Source: Acanthamoeba sp. SK_2022b (taxonomy: Eukaryota > Discosea > Longamoebia > Acanthamoebidae). Taken from it: a DNA stretch of 64,000 nucleotides. Shown piece after piece: positions 55,462 through 64,000 of this stretch. The stretch covers positions 1-64,000 of the forward strand of contig JANDJZ010000277.1 in NCBI GenBank assembly GCA_027943245.1. Reading direction: 5' to 3'. The notes under the pieces were generated by a model. It ran no database searches, had not been told where the DNA came from, and was given only the letters and a program-made list of their open reading frames with translations. How positions within the stretch are numbered: position 1 is the stretch's first letter; each line of letters opens with the position of its first letter. The translations under genes and the position numbers were made by a program.

Positions 55462-58326
55462 ATGGCGGAAAGCCTTAAAAAGCAGTCAAGTAATTATCGT
55501 TTTCTTTTTGTTTCGTCTTGTATCTGCTCTGTGATGTTCGCGTTGCTGGGCGGGGCGTCCCTTGTGGGCCTCGTCGTCTGCGGGCTCATGGGTGTGTTAT
55601 CGTACCTCTTCTTCATCGTACGTGTCCTTGTGTTGATATATAATTAAAATATCAAAATACTGTATAAATAACGCTAACAATAAAAGCTGGCAGTTGCGAG
55701 TGGAGCCGTGGCGTAGATACGGAGGGGCCATGGCACAGTTTCCAGGCCCGAAGCCTCATCCCCTACTTGGTCACAACCTCCTGGAGATGCAGGGCGCAGG
55801 CGAGGAGGTGCTTTAATTTTGTAATTATTTTCTTATTATTTATTTACGTCATTTCTTTTCGTTAGGGCAAGATACTGGAGAAGATACAGGAGTGGCGCGA
55901 CAAGTACGGGCCCGTGTTTCGGGTCTGGTATGAAAGGTACGCACGCTGCTCACCGCATTGTGTCGTTCTCGCCGAACTGAATTCTCCCGGCATCGTGTCA
56001 CCAGCACGACGCCGACGCTCTTCCTCACCGACCCCGATCTGGTCAAGAACCTGCTCAATGGCCAGACAGACGTCAACCACTACTGCAAGGCACGTGGCTA
56101 CCGTGATGGGCGCGAACGGGTCATTGCCTTTGGTGACCATGCGCGTTGGCCTCCCTGTGCAGGGCTACGACAAAGAGTTCAAGCCATTCCTCGGGAGCAG
56201 CATTCTGCTCAGCTATGGCGACGTTTGGCGGCGAAAAAGGTGTCGTTGCCCTTTCCTTTCCCTCGAGGCTACAAGCATCTTGTGCACGCCCGTCCAGCGA
56301 TGCTGACCAACTTGTGTGGTGTGCGTGGTTATCGTCGATGCCTTCCTAGGCGGCTGATGTCGCCCGCGTTCTATTCGAAGAATTTGAACGCGCTGTATCC
56401 GATCTTTGCTTCTGCGGCCGAGCGCTTGGTGGAGCGATGGAAGCGGAACGTGGACTCGACTGGGCCAGCCGCACGGTTCCACATCGAGGACCTCAGTCTC
56501 GAGCTGAAAAAGGTGAGTCGCCACATGTTTGTGTGTGTGTGTGTTATGTGTTGCGTGTTGTGTGTATTAACGTCAAATTCAAATCCAGACGTCGCTCGAC
56601 ATCATCGGGTTGTCTGCCTTTGGCTTTGGCTTCAACCCGGAGGGTACAGCTCACATGCACACATATGCACATGTGAAGCCAAATTGACCGCCCGTCCGCT
56701 TCAGGTGACTCCGAGAGCGATGAAGTGGTTGAAGCGTTCGAGTTTGTGTTGTCGGCCATCGAGCAGAGGTGAGCTCACGATCCTCCAGGCTTCGCTCCCA
56801 GAATTGCCACTTACGCTCATTGGGTGTGATACTGTATCACACGTCAGGTCATACGACTTTATCTCACTGCCCAATTGGTTCTACTGTCACTGCACCGCCA
56901 CAGGCACGTATGCGCCTTGCCCTTGCTTCGCGTACTGGCTTGAGATTTTACTTGATTTTTTCAAAAACATTATTTAATTACTTTAATAATTATTGTTTTC
57001 TTCACAGGGCGCAAGTTCACGGCCAACGTCGAGAAGCTGAAGGCGCTGGTGTACGGCATCATCGACAAGCGTCGGAAGCAAACACAGCGGGCAGCGCAGC
57101 AGCCCTGCGACCTGCGCGTCGACAATTGGCAGGAGGCCTCCGACCGACCGTCGCAGCAGCAGCGCGAACGTGATCTCCTCGATCTCCTGCTCGAGGCCAA
57201 GGACGACGAGGGGGACGGCGAGGGCTTCACCAACCAGCAGATCATGGAGGAGGTCATGACCTTCATGGTACCGCTCCCCATCCTCCCCTCAGCCAGTCAG
57301 TAACTCACCGACCATTCACCGCCCCCCCCCCACAAGTTTGCGGGGCACGAGACGACGAGCATCGCGCTGTCGTGGACCCTCTACCTGCTGGCCCAGCACG
57401 CGCGGGTCGAGGACAGGCTGCTGCAGGAGCTGGCCCAGGCCATGAGCGGAGCGGCGGTGCCCGCGAGGGACGACCTCCCCAAGCTGCAGTACCTTGACAT
57501 GGTGCTCTCCGAGGTACAGGCGCCGCCCTCCCTCCACTGCACTGTGTCGACACGGGGGGGGGGGAAGAGAGAGCGCGCGCGCTGACCGTGTGTCCTGGCG
57601 CCAGGCAATGCGGCTCTACCCGCCCCAGCCGGGCTTCGTGCGCCGCGCCCTGCAGGACAACCACGTCGGCCCACACTTCATACCCGAGGGGGTAGGGCCA
57701 CCCCCCCCCTCTCCCCCGAATCCCCGCAGCTCGTTCCCACCAAACGTTCGGTGATGTGCTGACCTGAGCGCGCTCTTGTCGTCGTCGTCACCGACTCGTT
57801 TGCGCGGGCCAAGACCGAGGTCACCGTGGTGCCGTACCTCATCCACAGGGACCCGGCGCTGTGGCCCGACCCGGAGAAGTTCGACCCGGAAAGGTTCACC
57901 AAGGAGAACTCCAAGGCCAGGCACGCCTTTGCCTACCTCCCCTTTAGCGGCGGCTTGAGAAGGTACGAGGATTCTACATATATATATATTATATATATAC
58001 ATTAATGTAAATAAAATTAGTCTGATAGTTGCTCGAATCTGATCATTACGCGTCGCTATGATCACAAACAGCTGTATTGGACGCAACTTTGCGCTGATGG
58101 AAGCTCGTGTGCTGCTCGCGGCGATAGTGCGCCACTTTGAAGGTACGGTGCCTGAAGACCACGTTTAACTTCATCAGAGCCGTTATCTCAACGTTGAACG
58201 TGGTTGATGGGCATCGATCCTGCGCGCGTGACAGTGCGTCTGGTCGAGGGCTCGCGAGTAGTGGCCGTTCCCGCCGTGACCCTCCGCCCGCACGGCATGG
58301 CCGTCACCATCGCCAATCGTGCCTGA
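55462..58326 (+). CDS. Cytochrome P450 monooxygenase (CYP4-like)
   Basis: About 13 exons, ~580 residues. Exon 1 (55462-55617) encodes a basic start and a long hydrophobic anchor (FLFVSSCICSVMFALLGGASL..). Exon 2 (55694-55807) has FPGPKPHPLLGHNLLEM, the proline hinge. Later exons carry WRRKRRLMSPAFYSKNL (C-helix), FMFAGHETTSIALSW (I-helix AGxxT), EAMRLYPPQ (ExxR), FDPERF and FSGGLRSCIGRNFALMEA, the heme motif, with Cys at 58073-58075 split from its Arg by an intron. One intron uses a GC donor (AAG/GCACGT at 56090). Such P450s hydroxylate fatty acids or sterols on the ER. Substrate is not known; the CYP4-like label rests on motif spelling. Confidence 0.93.
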
Positions 58327-58436
58327 TGTGCGTTGGCACAGAAAATTTTTATTCAATTGAAAAAGAACAGAAATTGTTTGTGTTCATTTATTCAATAAAA
58401 AAAAAAGAAAAAGGATAGATAAACGGTGTAAAGAAG

Positions 58437-60370
58437 ATGGGTAAGAGTGGAGGCTTCCTTACGCCCAAGGCCATTGCCAATCGTATCAAGGCAAAGGGTC
58501 TCCAGAAGCTGAGATGGTATTGCCAGATGTGCCAGAAGCAGTGCCGCGATGAGAATGGATTCAAGGTTCATTCGCCCCCTGCATCTTCTGCAACCATTCG
58601 TGGACTTGTTTTCTTACGCATGCACGTTTATTCAGTGCCACACGATGTCGGACTCGCACCAGCGCCAGATGGCGATCTTTTCAGACAACCCCAACAAGTT
58701 CCTCGATTCATTTTCGGAGGAGTTCGAGGATGCCTTCATTCGGCATCTTCGCCACAGGTACCCACTGTGCCATTTCTCAATTATTATTTTATTTTCTATA
58801 TGATTAATATTCCATTCAATGTTGATTATTGTTTTCTTTACCTCTCAGGCACGGCACGAAGAGGGTCCACGCCAATCTGGTGTACGCCGAGCTGATTCGC
58901 GACCGACACCACCTGCACATGAACGCCACCAAGTGGACCTCCCTCACCGAGTTCGTCAAGTACCTCGGACGCACCGGCAAGGCCACCGTCGACGAGACCC
59001 CCAAAGGTGCATCTCTCCGCCATTCTCCCGCCTACGTTGTCTCGTGCTGTGTGTGGGCTGTGTGGCGAGACAGAGGCTGACGCGCAAATCGCGTGTGTCG
59101 CTGCGTTGTGTGGTAGGCTGGTTCCTGGCGTACATCGACCGCGACCCGGAGACGCTCGCGCGGCAAAAGGCCCTCGAGCGGCGCAAGAAGTCGGACATCG
59201 ACGACGAGGAGCGCGAGCGCCTCCGCATCGAGAAGCAGCTCGAGGAGGCCCGGCGACAGCGCGAGGCGCTCGGGCTGGCCACCGGCGAGGTCAACGACGC
59301 CGAAGACGGCGACCACAGCGGGGACGCGCCCGGCGAGAAGGAGGGCGAGGAGGTCAACCTCGAGGGCGTGAAGATCGCGTTCTCGCTCGGCGGGCCCAAG
59401 AAGCCGCCGCCGCTGCTGTCGCTCAACAAGAGGGAGGGCGAGAGCGCCGGCAAGGACATGGAGGAGGGCGAGGAGGAAGGCGGGGAGACGCGCGCCGACG
59501 GCGAGCAGACGACCAGCGCAGCCGCCGATCGCGAGGGCAGGAAGCGCAAGCAGGAGGACGCGCGAGACGACGAGCGAAGCAGGAGCAGGAGCCGCGACCG
59601 AGAGCGAGAGAAGGAGGACGGCGACCGCGACCGCGACGCCAAGCGCCCGCGCTCCAGCCGTTGGGACGCCAAGTCGACATCAACGTCGGCGTCGGCGTTG
59701 GACAAAGAGGAGAGGGAGAGGGAGAGGCAACAGCGATCGCAGCCGGCGAGGCCCCTCACGGCCGTGGAGGAGATCATGCTCCAGGAGGAGAAGCGCAAGC
59801 AGAGTGAGCGGGAGCGGCTGGAGAAGGAGAAGAGGGAGCGAGAGGAGAGGGAGCGCAAGGAGAAGGAGATGAGGGCCAGCAGCAGCGAGAAGAAGCAGGG
59901 CGGCGGCGGCGGCGGGAGGACCGACTATTGGCTGGCGGACGACATCGTGGTCAAGGTCAAGCACAAGACGGTGGGCGGCGGCAAGTACTACAACCAGAAG
60001 GGCGTCATCGAGAAGGTCGAGGGCCGCTACGTGGGCCAGATCAAGATGCTCCAGTCCGGCGACGTGCTGCGGCTCGACCAGGATTTCCTCGAGACCGGTA
60101 CGCACGCTCTCGCTCGCGGTGACAGCTCTCTGCTGCGTGTTGCGCGCGTGTGCTCACCCCCCCCCCCTCTCTTCCCTCTCCACTGGGATTGCAGTGTTGC
60201 CGGCTCTCGAGGGCAAGGTTCTGGTGTTGAACGGCGCGCATCGGGGCGAGCGGGCGACGCTCAAGGCCATCGACGTGGACAAGTTCAGCGCGACCATCCA
60301 ACTGAGCAGCTCCGGCGAGGTGGTGGCGGGCGTGGCCTATGAGGACATCGCCAAGCTTCACCACGGCTGA
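58437..60370 (+). CDS. KIN17 DNA/RNA-binding protein
   Basis: Five exons join in phase to 1566 nt (521 residues): 58437-58565, 58636-58757, 58849-59006, 59117-60097 and 60195-60370. The N-terminus FLTPKAIANRIKAKGLQKLRWYCQMCQKQCRDENGFKCH.. is the characteristic KIN17 zinc finger, followed by the winged-helix-like EDAFIRHLRHRHGTKRVHANLVYAELI and KWTSLTEFVKYLGRTGK. A long charged middle (RD/RE/ER-rich) is expanded. The C-terminus has the two KOW-like segments WLADDIVVKVKHKTVGGGKYYNQKGV and LPALEGKVLVLNGAHRGERATL. KIN17 takes part in DNA repair, replication and pre-mRNA processing in the nucleus. Confidence 0.97.
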
Positions 60371-60452
60371 GCATCAGAGAGAATTCAACCATCAATGCTG
60401 TGGTGGGCTTCGGCTTGTTGTTGTTGTTAAACCAGCGCAAGCATCGATGGCT

Positions 60453-60950
60453 CTAGTTCGTGAACACTGTGCCGTACACGAAGCCACTAACCTCGTTGGA
60501 TGCGGTTTTGATGGCGAGGGCGGAGGTAACGACGCCGGTGGCCTGGGCGAAGGCGCCAGCGCCGCCCTGGACGTTGTAGACGTTGTAGAACATTATAACG
60601 GTCGAGGGTGATTGGTGGACGAGGGCTTGATCGGGATAGAGCGCCGCAAGGTTGAGGGTGTGGTTGTGGGCCAAGTGAGTGCCGAAGGACATGCTCCCGG
60701 CGCTAGGGAACCCTGGGTTGATTCCGAGTCGGAGGGTGGCGTAGGTGCCCAGAGAAGAGGAGACGGTGAAGTTGACAGCGTCAGTCGAAGCTGAGATTGA
60801 GGTCGACACAGTCTGTGAGTTGCCCTTGAGGGAGCACAAGTTGGTGGTGGGGGCGCAGGAGCCAGTCATCTGGAGGGCGAACTCGAGGCCAGAGACCTGA
60901 TGGGCCACCAGGAAGAGAGCAGCAAAGATAGCAAAGGCATCGACCTTCAT
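60453..60950 (-). CDS. Secreted protein, paralog of the 53.0-kb gene (copy B)
   Basis: Single exon, 165 residues; ATG at 60950. Residues 1-20 (KVDAFAIFAALFLVAHQVSG) form the signal peptide. The mature part LEFALQMTGS..CSLKGNSQTVSTSISASTDAVNFTVSSSLGTYATLRL and the end VQGGAGAFAQATGVVTSA..NEVSGFVYGTVFTN align throughout with the gene at 53019-53519 without large gaps, but identity is modest outside these blocks. It adds a Cys pair (SCAPTTNLC) absent from copy A. Opposite orientation, 7 kb apart, with three genes between. Function unknown; same beta-barrel guess as copy A. Confidence 0.8.
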   Translation of the reverse strand: MKVDAFAIFAALFLVAHQVSGLEFALQMTGSCAPTTNLCSLKGNSQTVSTSISASTDAVNFTVSSSLGTYATLRLGINPGFPSAGSMSFGTHLAHNHTLNLAALYPDQALVHQSPSTVIMFYNVYNVQGGAGAFAQATGVVTSALAIKTASNEVSGFVYGTVFTN

Positions 60951-61001
60951 CCTCAACTCGGGAAAAAGGTATCGCTTGGTCTGAACCTTCGTTGGCGAGA
61001 T

Positions 61002-61277
61002 TCAGTTTTCCATAATAGAGCTCTTCAGGAGAAGGAACCCGAGAACACCAGAAATACCTACATATGTCACTTTTAACAAATCTCTGTTGATGGCCTTCTT
61101 GATGATGTTAGTCCCTATGCAACACCCCAGCACTCTGTCCAGTACCATTATGGTCACCATTAGGGAAAAAGTGCTGTGGTTTTGTTGGCCAAGCGGCCTG
61201 GAACCTTCTTCTGCTGACCAGACCTTTAACAGCACGGGATTCGTCACGCCCTGCATCCCCTCATCAGCTGGTGTCAT
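61002..61277 (-). CDS. Possible small membrane protein, 91 residues
   Basis: Open frame with ATG at 61277 and stop at 61002, in the spacer between two minus-strand genes. Base composition is less GC-rich than nearby coding DNA. Two hydrophobic segments (LMVTIMVLDRVLGCCIGTNI and VTYVGISGVLGFLLLKSSI) would make a hairpin membrane protein. No family is recognised, and it overlaps the expected promoter of the secreted paralog, so this may be chance or an unrelated insertion. Confidence 0.3.
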   Translation of the reverse strand: MTPADEGMQGVTNPVLLKVWSAEEGSRPLGQQNHSTFSLMVTIMVLDRVLGCCIGTNIIKKAINRDLLKVTYVGISGVLGFLLLKSSIMEN

Positions 61278-61330
61278 TTATTTCGGCCAGCACACTCAAG
61301 TGCTTGTGTTGTCATGGTCGAAAGAGTCCG

Positions 61331-63584
61331 TTATTTGTTCTTGGGCGCCTTGAAGGCGGCGATGCCCGTGATCTCTCGGCCGCACACCCTGCGCACACGC
61401 ACGAAAATGAGGCCGCTTAAGCTACCCTTCCATGAACAAAAGAGAGCAGAGAAATGAGAGACGTACAGCGCGTTGACCTCGTAGGTGCCCTCATAGGTGT
61501 AGGCCGCCTCCATGTCGAGGAAGTGACGCGCCACGACGTTATCGTAGATGATGCCGTTCCCGCCAAGCACCTCCCGCGCCAACGCCACGCACTCACGCCC
61601 CTTCAGGGTGTTGTGCGCCTGCGTTCATATGCACCCGCGTAAATAGATTTGAATTAAATAAAAAAATATTCATAGCCGAAGAAATAGGAAAAAATGAATT
61701 AAAATAAAATAAACGAACCTTGACGAGTGAGGACTGGCCGCGAGTGACCTGACCGTGCTTGACAAAGAGCTCGGAGAGGCGCCACGACATGAGATACATG
61801 GCCTGGGCGTTGGCCAACATGCGCACGAGCTTCTCCTGCATCAGCTGGAACGCGGCGAGCGGGCTGCCAAACTGCTGGCGCTCCTTGAGGTGCTTGAGCG
61901 CCGCGTCGTAAGAACCCATCGCCAGACCGACCGGCAGCCAACCTAACGCACCCAAACGTTGTGTCACACCAGTGATCAAGTGATGCCTAGACACGCACAA
62001 CAAATAAACCTACCGACGAAGATTCGAGAAGCGGAGAGAATGCCGGCGGTGCCCTTCAGGAACGAGTCGGCGTTGGGGAAACGAGCGCTCTCCGGCACCA
62101 CGCAGTCCTCCAGGTAGATGTCCGCACTTGAATCAAAATAAACACACAAAATAATGAAAAGAGGATCACAAACAATTAAAATTTAAAACAAATATAATGA
62201 TCATATTCATAAATGATCGTAGAATGGGGCGTACTTCTGGACACAGCGGAAGCACATCTTGTTTTCGATCTTCTCGGTGCGGAGGCCCTTGGTGCCCTTC
62301 TCCACGAGGAAGCCGTTCACTTCGCCCGTCTCTTCATTGCGCGCCCAGATGATGATCACATCTGATTGGACAGAGCGAGGCGAGTTAGAATTCTGATCAT
62401 AAGCCCGCCCGTAATCCATTGGGCCTTGGGTCATCCGGATCACGCACCGGCAAAGGTGGCATTGCCGATCCACCGCTTCTGGCCGTTGAGACGCCAGCCG
62501 CCGGCGACCCTCTTGGCAGTCGTCTGCAGACCGCTGGCATCGCTGCCCGCTCCGGGTTCCGTCAGCCCAAACGAACCTAAACACAGCAGCAAGTCAACAC
62601 TGGAATTTGGGTAATAATAGTAATAATAATAATAATAATAATAAATGAAAATACCAGAATTAAAATATTGGTCCCCGTACCGACGGCGTCGGCGCTGGCG
62701 AGGCGAGGAAGCCACTTTTGCTTTTGCTCTTCGCTGCCGCACTGCTCGATGGAGAGCATGACCAGGTAGGTCACGATGATGAAGAACCCGGCAAACTCGG
62801 AATTGACCCGCGCCAGCTCCAGCACGACCATCGCCGCGCTCATGAACGACATGCCCTGGGTGGGGCGAGGCCTTGAGTCGTCTTTCACCGGCAAGGAGAG
62901 AGAAAAGGGGGAGAGAGGTACGGGGCAGCCGTAGCCCTTGATGGTGCCGCCCAGGATGCCGAGCTCCTTGAGCTTGGGCAGCAGCTCAAAGGGGAACTCG
63001 GCCTTCTCGTAGTACTTGTCGATCTGCGCGCGAACACGGGGGACACAGCTCCCTCAGCTCCTCGTTCGCCCGCATTCGTCGAGAGCGCGTTGACGACTGA
63101 AGGGAGGGAGGGAGGGAGAAGCAGACGCACGATGGGGGCGACGTGGTTTTGGGCAAAGGCGCGGGCCTTGTCGCGCCACTTACGCTCCTCAGGACCCAAC
63201 AGCTCCTCGAACCCGAGAAAGTCGGATGCTGGAGAAAGAATAATATATATATTATATACCAAATAATTGAGATAACTACTAACTTTTTTGTGCAACAAAT
63301 AAAATAAAATAAAATAAAATAAAATGTCTACAAGCGGAAGAATAATCGCCAATCGGGGAACTGACACAGACCCGAGCCCCGAGAAGGACACGTACGGGGA
63401 ACAGCGGATGAGCCGGCAGTGGGCACCACGGCGAGCTGGGCACCACCTGCGGCACCAGAGTTAATACTTCGTTAATTCGTCCTTTACAATCCACGTCCCA
63501 AACTTCTCATTGGGTAGAAGTACCGGCAGCGGCAAGGTGTCCGTGCAGTACAGCCAGGCGTTTGGAGATAGACGAGCGTGACAT
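61331..63584 (-). CDS. ACX4-type peroxisomal acyl-CoA oxidase/dehydrogenase with PTS2
   Basis: Eleven exons join in phase to 1290 nt (429 residues): 63584-63524, 63446-63396, 63228-63131, 63023-62922, 62855-62681, 62576-62448, 62361-62235, 62126-62014, 61942-61719, 61618-61467 and 61388-61331. The body follows plant ACX4 closely: [140 protein letters not shown]. Length (429) is like ACX4 (~436). Residues 9-17 read RLAVLHGHL, a PTS2 peroxisomal signal very like the one of thiolase; the C-terminus KNK is not a PTS1. It should oxidise short-chain acyl-CoA. Confidence 0.93.
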
Positions 63585-63780
63585 TGTGTGTGCTCGCGGT
63601 GCTTTGTGTTTTGGCCGCCGTCAGTTAGAGGCAGTAAAAAGACAAGAAACGCAAGATAGAATGTCCTTGACATTTCATCAAATTAGTGTAGACACACCTG
63701 ATGGCCAGCCAATGCTGTAAGCTTGGCGGCCAGAACGTCCACTTTTAGGAAAGGGGTGGGGATGGGTGGTGCCCAAGCTT

Positions 63781-64000
63781 ATGGTGGAAGTGTACACTTT
63801 GGCCAGCTTTTTGTCTGGGGAGCATACAATAAAAGCCAAAGCTTATGCAGTGGTGGCTTACTACAATCTCACCATGCAACTTACACAACACCAAGTTAGT
63901 CAATGTGTGGAGAAGAGGGTTCCTGCCAAGTCCTTCACTGCATCATTGCCTTTGATGTTGCCCAAGAGCCACCACTCTGGGGCATGTGCTGTGGCACACA
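63781..64000 (+). CDS. Open frame running off the right edge, unknown
   Basis: After a stop near 63717 the plus frame is open to the window end; the first ATG is at 63781. The residues (MVEVYTLASFLSGEHTIKAK, AYAVVAYYNLTMQLTQHQ, VPAKSFTASLPLMLPKS) show no domain I recognise. Codon choice is AT-richer than the flanking genes, which may indicate a mobile-element remnant or a non-coding frame. Confidence 0.3.
   Translation, partial: MVEVYTLASFLSGEHTIKAKAYAVVAYYNLTMQLTQHQVSQCVEKRVPAKSFTASLPLMLPKSHHSGACAVAH

Noticed and set aside
63461..63673. Minus ATG frame beginning with a signal-peptide-like segment
   Set aside because: It overlaps exon 1 of the ACX4-like gene on the same strand in another frame, and that exon is strongly supported by its PTS2 motif and phase.

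Overview
The window looks like nuclear DNA of a free-living amoeba, most probably Acanthamoeba or a close relative. The reasons are GC-rich coding exons cut by many short introns (mostly 40-150 nt, often AT-rich), donors mostly of the form GTACG or GTGCG, abundant intronic (CA/TG)n tracts, tight gene spacing, and a gene set typical of an amoeboid eukaryote: Rho and Rab signalling, actin-binding and phosphoinositide proteins, F-box/ankyrin and COPI proteins. I rebuilt exons by hand. For 13 multi-exon genes every splice junction was checked for frame continuity and the summed coding length is a multiple of three. The longest genes (WW-MyTH4-RhoGAP, SAC9-like, CH-LRR, acyl-CoA oxidase, PAS, P450) were read exon by exon for homology, but not every boundary was fixed.

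Layout. 1-6 kb, minus strand: the 5' part of a Q/P-rich protein running off the left edge, an FAD oxidoreductase, an F-box/ankyrin protein and a Rab GTPase with a 10-nt microexon. 6.4-9.3 kb: a SUZ/RGG RNA-binding protein (+) convergent with a protein resembling the conserved domain of fungal Spt23/Mga2 (-). 9.5-21.5 kb, minus strand: a membrane-anchored IQ-RhoGEF-PH protein, a small secreted protein, a bacterial-type ROK fructokinase, a CCCH-finger Pumilio protein and coatomer zeta. 21.7-23.4 kb (+): a TrmO-type tRNA methyltransferase. 23.7-28 kb (-): a WW-MyTH4-RhoGAP protein like vertebrate ARHGAP39/Vilse. 28.8-37.7 kb (+): a very large SAC9-type phosphoinositide phosphatase carrying a FYVE-like finger.

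38.0-39.4 kb (-): two identical copies of a 52-residue zinc-binding mini-protein. 40.3-45.8 kb (+): tandem calponin-homology domains joined to leucine-rich repeats. 46.3-49.7 kb (+): a peroxisomal acyl-CoA oxidase ending in AKL. 50.4-52.8 kb (+): a PAS/coiled-coil protein. 53.0 and 60.5 kb: two divergent secreted paralogs flanking a DEG/ENaC-like channel (-), a cytochrome P450 (+) and KIN17 (+). 61.3-63.6 kb (-): an ACX4-type acyl-CoA oxidase/dehydrogenase with an N-terminal PTS2 signal. The last few hundred bases hold an open frame (+) running off the right edge.

There are no operons. Shared themes are actin/Rho/phosphoinositide signalling (RhoGEF, RhoGAP, SAC9-like, CH-LRR) and peroxisomal fatty-acid oxidation (two acyl-CoA oxidases with different targeting signals). 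The observations most worth following are the DEG/ENaC-like channel, the GC-AG introns sharing a GCACG donor, the PTS1/PTS2 pair, the SAC9-FYVE fusion and the recently duplicated mini-zinc protein.
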